From NCBI GenBank assembly GCA_023398345.1, contig JAEWSK010000102.1, forward strand, positions 1-5,847: a stretch of 5,847 bases of DNA, written 5' to 3'. Shown piece by piece: positions 1 to 5,847 of the stretch. The notes below the pieces were generated by a model. The model saw nothing but the letters and a program-made list of their open reading frames with translations, searched no databases and had not been told where the DNA came from. How positions within the stretch are numbered: position 1 is the stretch's first letter; each line of letters begins with the position of its first letter. The DNA comes from Armatimonadota bacterium (GTDB lineage Bacteria; Armatimonadota; UBA5829). The position numbers were made by a program, and so were the translations under genes.

Positions 1-1143
1 ACACAGGACCCCGAACTGCGAAAGCAGTTTGCCGGCAAGCCGGAACATGTTGTTAATTTCATGTCGTTTATTGCAGAAGAAGTCCGAGAGCATATGGCAG
101 CATTGGGCTTCCGAACATTTGACGAGATGGTCGGGCATTCGGAATTGCTCAGCGTATCGGCGCGAAAAAATGACCACTGGAAAGCAAAGGGCGTTGATCT
201 GTCTTCTATGCTGGAAAAGACGAGTCCTGCATTTGAGTTTGACTGCGATCCTGAGACAAGTTGGATAAACCTTGAAAACACTTTGGACGTGAGCAAACTG
301 CTCCCATTGTGTAAAGATGCCATAGAGACCGGACAGCCGGTCAGCGGAGAGTTTGACATCGTTACAACCCAGCGCTCGGTCGGGACAGTTCTGGGCAGCG
401 TAATTAGCCGACGCCACGGCGAAGAAGGTCTGCCGGATAAAACCATCCAACTGCATTTCAAGGGTTCTGCCGGCCTTAGCTTTGGAGCATTTGTGCCCAA
501 GGGAGTGACACTCACTCTGGAAGGCGATGCAAATGACTACTTTGGCAAGGGCCTGTGCGGTGGAAAAATAACAGTCTATCCGCAGAAGTCATCTCAACTT
601 AATGCCGCGGAAAATGTAATAATCGGCAACACGGCTTTCTACGGAGCCACTGCCGGTGAAGCATTTATCAGCGGCGAGGCAGGCGAACGATTCTGTGTAA
701 GAAACAGCGGAGTTACTGCAGTAGTTGAAGCTGTTGGAGACCACGCCTGCGAGTATATGACCGGCGGAGTTGTTGTAGTGCTGGGGCCTACGGGCAAAAA
801 CTTCGCAGCCGGTATGACCGGCGGGCTGGCATATGTCTACGATCCGACAGGAGACTTCCTGCCAAAGTGCAATTTGCACGGCGTGCTGCTTGGGCGCGTA
901 GAGGACTACGATGAGATCAAGCGCGTCCATGCGCTAATTAAAAAGCATCTCGAACTGACCGGCAGTAAAGTCGCGGCAGACATACTCAACCGATGGGAAG
1001 TTACACAAACGAGCTTTGTTAAAATACTGCCTGCGGACTACAAGCGGGTGATGGATATAACGCGCAAAGGCGCACGCAAAGGCCTAACTTCAGAAGAAGC
1101 TATACTTACTTCGTTTGCAGAAGAACGGAGCACGGTGGCTTAG
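1..1143 (+). CDS. gltB: Glutamate synthase large subunit, C-terminal part (5' end outside window)
   Basis: This is the last 380 codons of the glutamate synthase (GOGAT) large subunit, a protein of about 1,500 residues in the family. The frame is open from base 1, so the gene starts upstream of the window. The opening residues TQDPELRKQFAGKPEHV are the conserved stretch just after the last cysteine of the 3Fe-4S cluster, at the end of the FMN / 2-oxoglutarate-binding synthase domain. From about local residue 110 to 300 comes the glycine-rich right-handed beta-helix (GXGXG) domain, with GEFDIVTTQRSVGT, GLCGGKITVYP, GATAGEAFISGEAGERF, CEYMTGG and GMTGGLAYVYD. In the family this subunit hydrolyses glutamine, channels the ammonia and reduces the 2-iminoglutarate intermediate to glutamate in the cytoplasm. 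The gene ends in TAG and gltD follows 25 bases later. Nothing in the visible part looks broken. Confidence 0.97.
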   Translation, partial: TQDPELRKQFAGKPEHVVNFMSFIAEEVREHMAALGFRTFDEMVGHSELLSVSARKNDHWKAKGVDLSSMLEKTSPAFEFDCDPETSWINLENTLDVSKLLPLCKDAIETGQPVSGEFDIVTTQRSVGTVLGSVISRRHGEEGLPDKTIQLHFKGSAGLSFGAFVPKGVTLTLEGDANDYFGKGLCGGKITVYPQKSSQLNAAENVIIGNTAFYGATAGEAFISGEAGERFCVRNSGVTAVVEAVGDHACEYMTGGVVVVLGPTGKNFAAGMTGGLAYVYDPTGDFLPKCNLHGVLLGRVEDYDEIKRVHALIKKHLELTGSKVAADILNRWEVTQTSFVKILPADYKRVMDITRKGARKGLTSEEAILTSFAEERSTVA

Positions 1144-1168
1144 ATCGAGCCGGAAAGTAGTTAAAGAT

Positions 1169-2638
1169 ATGGGAAACAAGTGCGGTTTTTTACTATATGA
1201 GAGAGCGCTGCCGAACGATCGTCCTGTAGATGAGCGAATAAAGGATTGGTCTGAATTTCGCGGAGAGCCGTCCGAAGAGGCAATGCAGACACAAGGCGCA
1301 AGGTGCATGGACTGCGGCGTGCCGTTTTGCCACACGGGGGGGCTGTTGGGTCGGCAGTTCGCAGGCTGTCCAATACAGAACCTAATTCCCGAATGGAATG
1401 ACATGGTGTATAAGGGCCTTTGGCAGGAAGCATCGACAGTGCTCCTCAAGACAAATCCGTTCCCGGAATTTACCGGAAGGGTCTGCCCTGCGCCATGTGA
1501 GGGATCATGCACAGTCGGCATGAACAGAAGCCCCGTCACTATAAAGTGCATAGAATCAGCAATAGTTGAGCGCGGTTTTCGCGAGGGTTGGGTCAAACCC
1601 GAAGTGCCCGCAGTGCGCACCGGCAAGAGCGTGGCCGTTATAGGAAGCGGCCCATCGGGGCTGGCGGCGGCATGGAAGCTGAACCGGCTTGGCCATAAAG
1701 TTGTTGTGTTTGAACGAAGCGATAGACCTGGCGGACTGATGATGTACGGCATCCCCAATATGAAGTTGGATAAATCAATTGTTATGCGCCGAATCGAGCT
1801 GATGAAAGCCGAAGGCATCGAGTTTGTAATGGGACTCGAGGTCGGAAAGCAAAAACCCGCCAAAGAGCTTTTGAGCGAGTTTGATGCTGTAGTGCTTTGC
1901 TGCGGCTCAACGAAACCCAGAGAACTGCCCGTCGAAGGCCGTGAGCTCGATGGCATACACTTTGCAGTAAAATATTTAGCCGGCGCAACCGCAAAGCTGC
2001 TTTCGGGTGAAGATCCTGCTGATGCTGAGATCACCGCAAAGGAAAAAAATGTCGTCGTCATCGGCGGCGGCGATACTGGCACTGACTGCGTCGCAACTGC
2101 GCTGCGCCAGGGCTGCCGGAGCGTTACACAACTTGAAATAATGCCTCAAATGCCGGCGGAGCGAGCTGCAACCAACCCCTGGCCGGAGTACCCGGCTGTG
2201 CTGAAGACCGACTACGGCCAGACCGAAGCCGCCGCTGTATTTGGTGCAGACCCACGACATTATTTAATATCTACGAAGCGATTTACAGGCGAGAACGGCG
2301 AAGTTCGTGCAGTCGAAACCGTGCAAGTAAAATGGCAACTAATCGACGGGCGAATGACGCCCGTGGAAATACCGGGAACTGAGAAGACTTTTGAAGCTGA
2401 ACTTGTCCTTCTGGCGATGGGTTACACAGGCTGCGAGGATAGCATACCTGAGCAACTTGGCCTGCAAATCGACGCAAGAGGCAGCATAGCAGCAAAAGAA
2501 ACAGACTATGCCTCGAATATACCGGGAGTGTTTGCGGCAGGAGACGCGCGGCGCGGACAGTCTTTGGTAGCATGGGCAATTCAAGAGGGTCTTAGCGCAG
2601 CGCGAAGCTGTGATAGATACCTTATGGGCGACCGCTGA
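1169..2638 (+). CDS. gltD: Glutamate synthase small subunit (NADPH-dependent, FAD and Fe-S protein)
   Basis: This 489-residue protein has the usual length of the GOGAT small subunit. In the family it takes electrons from NAD(P)H through FAD and passes them by iron-sulfur clusters to the FMN of GltB. The N-terminal Fe-S domain has CMDCGVPFC (Cys46, 49, 54), Cys67 in GCPIQN, and CPAPCEGSC (Cys106, 110, 114), which are the ligands for two 4Fe-4S clusters. The FAD-binding motif VAVIGSGPSGLAAA is at 155-168, the NAD(P)H-binding motif VVVIGGGDTGTDC at 295-307, and the closing FAD motif IPGVFAAGDARRGQSLVAWA at 451-470. I chose ATG 1169 because MGNKCGFLLYERALPNDRPV matches the family's usual start. 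An in-frame ATG at 1115 would overlap gltB and add 18 residues of unrelated sequence. The ribosome binding site is weak (GGAAAG at 1152-1157, 11 bases before the ATG), so translation may be coupled to gltB. Confidence 0.96.
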   Translation: MGNKCGFLLYERALPNDRPVDERIKDWSEFRGEPSEEAMQTQGARCMDCGVPFCHTGGLLGRQFAGCPIQNLIPEWNDMVYKGLWQEASTVLLKTNPFPEFTGRVCPAPCEGSCTVGMNRSPVTIKCIESAIVERGFREGWVKPEVPAVRTGKSVAVIGSGPSGLAAAWKLNRLGHKVVVFERSDRPGGLMMYGIPNMKLDKSIVMRRIELMKAEGIEFVMGLEVGKQKPAKELLSEFDAVVLCCGSTKPRELPVEGRELDGIHFAVKYLAGATAKLLSGEDPADAEITAKEKNVVVIGGGDTGTDCVATALRQGCRSVTQLEIMPQMPAERAATNPWPEYPAVLKTDYGQTEAAAVFGADPRHYLISTKRFTGENGEVRAVETVQVKWQLIDGRMTPVEIPGTEKTFEAELVLLAMGYTGCEDSIPEQLGLQIDARGSIAAKETDYASNIPGVFAAGDARRGQSLVAWAIQEGLSAARSCDRYLMGDR

Positions 2639-2736
2639 TAGTTACGGCTGGATATATAAAATGTTACGAATAGAGGCAGTATAATGCAGAATTGACTCTG
2701 TGTAAACTTCCTCAATATACCGCGAGCTTAAAACCA

Positions 2737-2784
2737 ATCTGACTCGTCTTTGCGGCAGCGACGGACGAGTCAGATCATTTTAAT
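2737..2784 (+). terminator. Hairpin terminator after gltBD
   Basis: A perfect 12-bp inverted repeat pairs ATCTGACTCGTC (2737-2748) with GACGAGTCAGAT (2764-2775) across a 15-base loop. CATTTTAAT follows the right arm. The left arm is preceded by TTAAAACCA, which on the opposite strand reads TGGTTTTAA, so the hairpin could terminate in both directions. It lies 98 bases past the gltD stop and before the cas3 promoter, a sensible place to end the glt transcript. The T tract is short (four T), so termination may be partial. A regulatory hairpin or protein-binding dyad is an alternative. Confidence 0.65.
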
Positions 2785-2834
2785 CCACACAAAACAGCAA
2801 CTGCACCAAAACATGCAATTCTTTTGCTACTCAT

Positions 2835-2862
2835 CCTAAAGTTGACATATTTTGTCACTAGG
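2835..2862. promoter_or_regulatory. Imperfect dyad over the cas3 -35 region, possible operator
   Basis: CCTA (2835-2838) and TGACA (2843-2847) face TGTCA (2853-2857) and TAGG (2859-2862) around the 5-base centre TATTT. The outer arms are offset because the left gap is four bases and the right gap is one. The dyad covers the -35 box and part of the long spacer, where a repressor or a spacer-distorting activator could bind. No regulator gene is visible in the window. The inner 5-bp arms alone could arise by chance. Confidence 0.3.
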
Positions 2863-2874
2863 TTCTGCTATAAT
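2842..2874 (+). promoter_or_regulatory. Predicted sigma70-type extended -10 promoter for cas3
   Basis: A perfect TATAAT at 2869-2874 is preceded directly by TGC (2866-2868), giving an extended -10 element. A perfect TTGACA lies at 2842-2847, but the spacer is 21 bases, longer than the usual 16-18, so the two boxes may not act together unless a regulator compensates. Transcription would begin near 2881, about 37 bases before the chosen cas3 ATG. This also argues against the upstream in-frame TTG at 2852, which lies before the -10 box. The prediction comes from sequence alone. Confidence 0.55.
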
Positions 2875-2891
2875 ACTTCAGATAACAACCT

Positions 2892-2924
2892 CATGCATAT
2901 TATCGGAGATTATTAAAATGCATG
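2892..2924 (+). promoter_or_regulatory. Ribosome binding site and start codon of cas3 within an inverted repeat
   Basis: GGAG at 2905-2908 stands 9 bases before ATG 2918, a good Shine-Dalgarno site that decides the start of cas3. CATGCAT (2892-2898) is complementary to ATGCATG (2918-2924). After one A-A mismatch, three more pairs form (2900-2902 with 2914-2916). The resulting hairpin would hold the ATG in its stem and leave GGAG in an 11-base loop. The 7-bp arm is AT-rich and modest, so any effect on translation is inferred. Confidence 0.4.
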
Positions 2925-5548
2925 TAAATGCCGCTGATGAATGTACACGCACACTATGGGCAAAGTCTGATCCATATCATCCGCTTTGGTGTCATTTGCT
3001 CGATACCGGAGCAGTCTGCAATTTGCTTATAGAAAGCCTCGGAATTGTAATGGAACTGCCACAAAAATGGGCTGTCTTTCTTGCTGCCGCGCACGATATA
3101 GGCAAGGCCGACCCAGAGTTTCAGATACATCACAGCCAAAGTAAAGAAACTCTAGCTTCACGCGGGCTTCCATTTTTTGCAAATATGAGTTCAGGGTTCA
3201 GGCATGAGGCCAGATCCGGTGAGTGGATATATGAGTATCTGACATCAATTGGATGGGGCAAATACGCCGCGTCTGTAGCCGAAGCATCAGCCTGCGGTCA
3301 CCATGGCAATTTTCATCCAAAATCATGTGGCAAGGATTCAACAGGCTATTTGCTATGGAAATCTCAAAGAGACAAATTAGGTGGTATGATTGCAGCGGTT
3401 ATTGGGATAAATGACGAACCGTTTTGCTGCAGCGAGTTTCTCGATGCGAGCATTACTGGAGTATATTTGGTCGGTCTCACAGTGCTTTCTGACTGGATCG
3501 CATCGAACGCAGAACTTTTCCGCTTTACGCTCCTAGATACCAACACAAACCCTTCACAATACTGGCTGCAGGCTCAAAACGAGGCTGTTCGGGCAATAAA
3601 TGCTCTCAAATTGAATCCGAACACTAATAGTTCTGATTACATGAAAACACCATTGTTTTGCGATATGTGGCCTGATATATGCGAACTCAAACCGTCCCAG
3701 CGTGCTGTTGAATCCGCATGTTTGAGCGGTATTGCGCCGGGGCTAGCAATTATCGAAGCTCCTATGGGCGAGGGAAAAACCGAGTCAGCGATATATCTTG
3801 CTGAGTACTGGAAGGCGCAGTGCGGGCTGCGCGGCACATATATCGCCCTGCCGACTATGGCAACCAGCAATCAGATGTTTGGTCGATATGAGAAGTTTCA
3901 AAAAAAGCTGCTATCTAGTGAGTCGTCGCCAAGATTAGTTCATGGAATGGCATGGCTTATGGATGATGATGCTCCTGAGTATGACTCTGAAGTTCATGGA
4001 GAGGATGCAAAAGAAGAACGGCTGCTTGCGCGAGACTGGTTCAGACCTTCAAAGCGGGCACTAATTGCTCCGGCAGGGGTCGGAACAATTGATCAGGCCT
4101 TAATGGCCGCTTTGAATGTGAAGCATGGATTCCTTCGACTGCTGGGATTATCGGCCAAGGCATTAATTATAGACGAAGTGCATGCATACGATGAATATAT
4201 GACGACAATTCTCGAATGCCTGCTTAAATGGCTGCGAAAACTCCGAGTTCCGGTGATAATGCTATCAGCTACACTTTCTTATCGGCAGAAAAAAAAGTTA
4301 ATTGAAGCATATGGCGGCAATCTGCCGGAATGTGATGCGTCGGCTGAGCCTTATCCGTTAATAACTTTCCTGACCTTGGACGGTGAGATGCAGTGCGTAA
4401 AGGTCGAAAAACAGCCTGCAAGATCGATTCGAGTCGACAAGCGCGAAAGCCTGATGGATGATGCCAACAAAACCGCAGCGCTCGCAGTGCAATTGGTGAA
4501 AAACGGCGGGTGCGCGTGCGTTTTGGTAAATACCGTCAAGCAAGCACAGAATGTATTTAATGAGCTTGAGAAGTTTGATGGTCAGCGATATTTGTTTCAT
4601 GCTAGGTTCCCTGCCTGGCGGAGAAACGAGATTGAAAAGCAAGTTGTTGATATGTTTGGAAAGGACGGCTTTGAGGGTGGTAGACGGCCGAAAAAAGCAA
4701 TTCTTGTAGCTACGCAAGTAGTTGAGCAGTCTCTTGATTTAGACTTCGATGTGATGGTCTCCCAACTTGCTCCAATTGATTTGCTACTGCAGCGCGCAGG
4801 AAGGCTCTGGAGACATAAAAATATCGGCATCTCTCGCTACGGCCTGGATGAAGCGATGTATGTGCTTCTGCCGGATGGCGGATCGGATAGTTTTGGCGGC
4901 TCTGAGTGCATTTACAGCAGATCGGCATTGCTGCGTACGGTGGCAACACTGAAAAAGCGGGATATGTTTTCGCTGCCTGAAGATTTTCGTCCATTTATTG
5001 AAGACTGCTATGGCGATGGGAGTGTCATGAATGACATGCATGCTGAACGCGAGGCAGATATTGAGCGTGACCTAAAGAGGGATTTGGATGCGAGCAAGGC
5101 ATCTGTCTGTTTAATATCAGAGCCCAACCATCAAGATTTTGCACTAGCTAATATGACAGGAAAGCTATATAACGAAACTGATGATGCGACCAGAAGCTAT
5201 ATGGACGCAAGAACACGCCTGGATAGAAAAACCTGCTCGGTAATTATCCTCGAAGACCCAGCATTGATAGAAGTAACTCACAAATCAAAACCGCCTCAAA
5301 AAAAAGTTATGAAAGATCTCTTCTTGTGTAAAGCAGATATTCCCGCGTATTGGATTAAGGATGCCGTTAACATTGATGGCACGGTTGCATTTCCAGCAGG
5401 GCCAAAGTGGTTGCGCAATGCAATACCCATCCCGATGAAGTCTGGAGAGTGGCAGGGCTTGAAAAACGGCAAAGTTTACAGGATAACGTTCAACAAGTTA
5501 CTGGGGCTAGAGGAGAATGTCACCCGCCGGGCTAGACTATACCAGTGA
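2918..5548 (+). CDS. cas3: CRISPR-associated helicase/nuclease Cas3 (HD + SF2 helicase), type I-E-like
   Basis: In type I CRISPR interference Cas3 is recruited to Cascade-bound DNA, nicks the displaced strand with its HD nuclease and unwinds and degrades it using ATP. The protein has 876 residues from ATG 2918, close to the single-chain Cas3 of type I-E. The N-terminal HD domain shows H26 in HPLWCHLLD, HDIGK with H59-D60, H96 in FRHEA, GHHG with H128-H129, and D192 in LSDW. The helicase follows: Walker A APMGEGKT 281-288, motif Ia ALPTMATSNQMFGR 310-323, Walker B DEVH 419-422, SAT 450-452, TQVVEQSLDLDFD 599-611 and QRAGRLWRH 625-633. The C-terminal domain ends KVYRITFNKLLGLEE, resembling the usual family end; the residues after it probably come from the adjoining insertion sequence. 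All catalytic motifs look intact. Subtype I-E is judged from WAKSDPYHPL at the N-terminus and the LLGLSAKALIIDEVHAYD region. A related subtype is possible, since no Cascade gene is visible. A TTG start at 2852 was rejected because it precedes the -10 box. Confidence 0.95.
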   Translation: MHVNAADECTRTLWAKSDPYHPLWCHLLDTGAVCNLLIESLGIVMELPQKWAVFLAAAHDIGKADPEFQIHHSQSKETLASRGLPFFANMSSGFRHEARSGEWIYEYLTSIGWGKYAASVAEASACGHHGNFHPKSCGKDSTGYLLWKSQRDKLGGMIAAVIGINDEPFCCSEFLDASITGVYLVGLTVLSDWIASNAELFRFTLLDTNTNPSQYWLQAQNEAVRAINALKLNPNTNSSDYMKTPLFCDMWPDICELKPSQRAVESACLSGIAPGLAIIEAPMGEGKTESAIYLAEYWKAQCGLRGTYIALPTMATSNQMFGRYEKFQKKLLSSESSPRLVHGMAWLMDDDAPEYDSEVHGEDAKEERLLARDWFRPSKRALIAPAGVGTIDQALMAALNVKHGFLRLLGLSAKALIIDEVHAYDEYMTTILECLLKWLRKLRVPVIMLSATLSYRQKKKLIEAYGGNLPECDASAEPYPLITFLTLDGEMQCVKVEKQPARSIRVDKRESLMDDANKTAALAVQLVKNGGCACVLVNTVKQAQNVFNELEKFDGQRYLFHARFPAWRRNEIEKQVVDMFGKDGFEGGRRPKKAILVATQVVEQSLDLDFDVMVSQLAPIDLLLQRAGRLWRHKNIGISRYGLDEAMYVLLPDGGSDSFGGSECIYSRSALLRTVATLKKRDMFSLPEDFRPFIEDCYGDGSVMNDMHAEREADIERDLKRDLDASKASVCLISEPNHQDFALANMTGKLYNETDDATRSYMDARTRLDRKTCSVIILEDPALIEVTHKSKPPQKKVMKDLFLCKADIPAYWIKDAVNIDGTVAFPAGPKWLRNAIPIPMKSGEWQGLKNGKVYRITFNKLLGLEENVTRRARLYQ

Positions 5549-5656
5549 TAGTCGGCATAAGTAGTCCACCAATGTGCGGCATATCTATACCACCCGCAGC
5601 CGCCCTATGTAGACCACCCATAGCCGCCATGACTATACCACTTTGAGTTTCGTATC
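5537..5656 (+). repeat. Five degenerate 24-bp tandem units at the insertion-sequence end
   Basis: Units lie at 5537-5560, 5561-5584, 5585-5608, 5609-5632 and 5633-5656 with no spacing between them. Units 1, 3 and 5 open with CTATACCA; units 2 and 4 open with GTAGTCCACC and GTAGACCACC, so the pattern alternates with a 48-bp higher period. A second conserved block near the end of each unit reads CGGCATA (5553, 5577) and more loosely CGCCCTA (5601) and CGCCATG (5625); unit 5 has lost it. They are most likely transposase binding sites. Unit 1 includes the cas3 stop codon. Confidence 0.8.
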
Positions 5657-5710
5657 CGGTTGCCATTGACCGCCTTTCTGACGGACACTTGTTCCATCGG
5701 GAGGGCAAGG

Positions 5711-5847
5711 ATGGAGAGACTCAGAGTGCAAATTATTTTGGACATCATTTACCGGCTGCGTGCCGGTCAATCTCAGCGTGCGATAGTGCGAGATTTGGGA
5801 TATGCTCGAGACACTGTTCGCCGCTATGCGAGGTAGGGGGAGAAGAT
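5711..5847 (+). pseudogene. istA: IstA-like IS21 transposase, N-terminal start with early in-frame stop (cut by window end)
   Basis: ATG 5711 follows a strong Shine-Dalgarno sequence, GGGAGG at 5699-5704. The 41 residues begin MERLRVQIILDIIYRLRAGQ and continue into the helix-turn-helix SQRAIVRDLGYARDTVRRYA, which fits the DNA-binding N-terminus of IS21-type transposases (normally several hundred residues with a DDE domain). TAG at 5834-5836 closes the frame right after the helix-turn-helix. From there the -1 frame stays open to the window end and reads VGGED, so a one-base indel or programmed frameshifting are both possible. Only 11 bases remain after the stop, so I cannot tell whether the gene is dead. 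The name rests on a short stretch and the terminal repeats. Confidence 0.6.

Larger units (their letters stand above)
5518..5847 (+). mobile_element. Left end of an IS21-like insertion sequence (continues past window)
   Basis: The DNA after cas3 changes character. A ladder of 24-bp repeats (5537-5656) leads into an istA-like reading frame at 5711. Several spaced repeats at each end, thought to bind the transposase, are typical of the IS21 family, as is a first gene whose product begins with a helix-turn-helix. I place the outer end at TGTCACCC (5518), since IS21-family ends commonly begin TG and the family-like Cas3 C-terminus stops just before it. This boundary is inferred and could be off by some bases. 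The istB ATPase gene, right end and target duplication would lie outside the window. Confidence 0.7.

Noticed and set aside
1115..1168. Upstream ATG start for gltD overlapping gltB
   Set aside because: The added 18 residues (MQKNGARWLRSSRKVVKD) do not resemble the family, whose proteins begin like MGNKCGFLLYER at 1169.
1090..2082. 330-codon open frame on the - strand
   Set aside because: It is antisense to gltD, rich in Ser and Pro as expected of a shadow frame, and matches no family I recognise.
2680..2685. TATAAT after gltD as a promoter
   Set aside because: No acceptable -35 box lies 15-19 bases upstream, and the surrounding DNA is AT-rich, so a chance match is likely.
2852..2917. Upstream TTG start giving a 22-residue longer Cas3
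   Set aside because: It lies before the predicted -10 box, has no ribosome binding site, and the extra residues are not family-like. ATG 2918 has GGAG at good spacing.
4767..4952. Small + strand open frame inside cas3
   Set aside because: It is out of frame within the conserved helicase motif VI region of cas3, with no ribosome binding site or family resemblance.
5537..5656. CRISPR array next to cas3
   Set aside because: The 24-bp units abut with no spacers, are degenerate along their whole length, and lead into a transposase start. They fit transposase-binding repeats, not repeat-spacer structure.

Overview
The window shows three complete or nearly complete bacterial genes and the start of a mobile element, all on the + strand. 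The organism is a bacterium of moderate GC content. No gene here fixes its phylum, so I do not name one.

Positions 1-2638 are conserved housekeeping sequence. They hold the 3' end of gltB (glutamate synthase large subunit) and, 25 bases later, a complete gltD (small subunit). Together these two genes form glutamate synthase, which makes two glutamates from glutamine and 2-oxoglutarate. The pair is probably one transcriptional unit, closed by a hairpin at 2737-2784.

Positions 2639-2917 are the boundary between this core operon and an accessory defence locus. They contain the hairpin, an extended -10 promoter with an imperfect dyad over its -35 region, and a short inverted repeat around the next gene's ribosome binding site and start codon. 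Positions 2918-5548 encode a full-length Cas3 (HD nuclease plus superfamily 2 helicase), the effector of type I CRISPR interference, most like the I-E group. No other cas gene and no CRISPR array lies in the window.

Directly after cas3, and overlapping its stop codon, lies the left end of an IS21-like insertion sequence. A ladder of five degenerate 24-bp units occupies 5537-5656. It is followed by the start of an istA-like transposase at 5711, which meets a stop after 41 codons. The element therefore sits where cse1 and the other Cascade genes would be expected, and it probably supplies the last codons and stop of cas3. The most notable points are this cas3/insertion-sequence junction, the 24-bp ladder, and the regulatory architecture in front of cas3.
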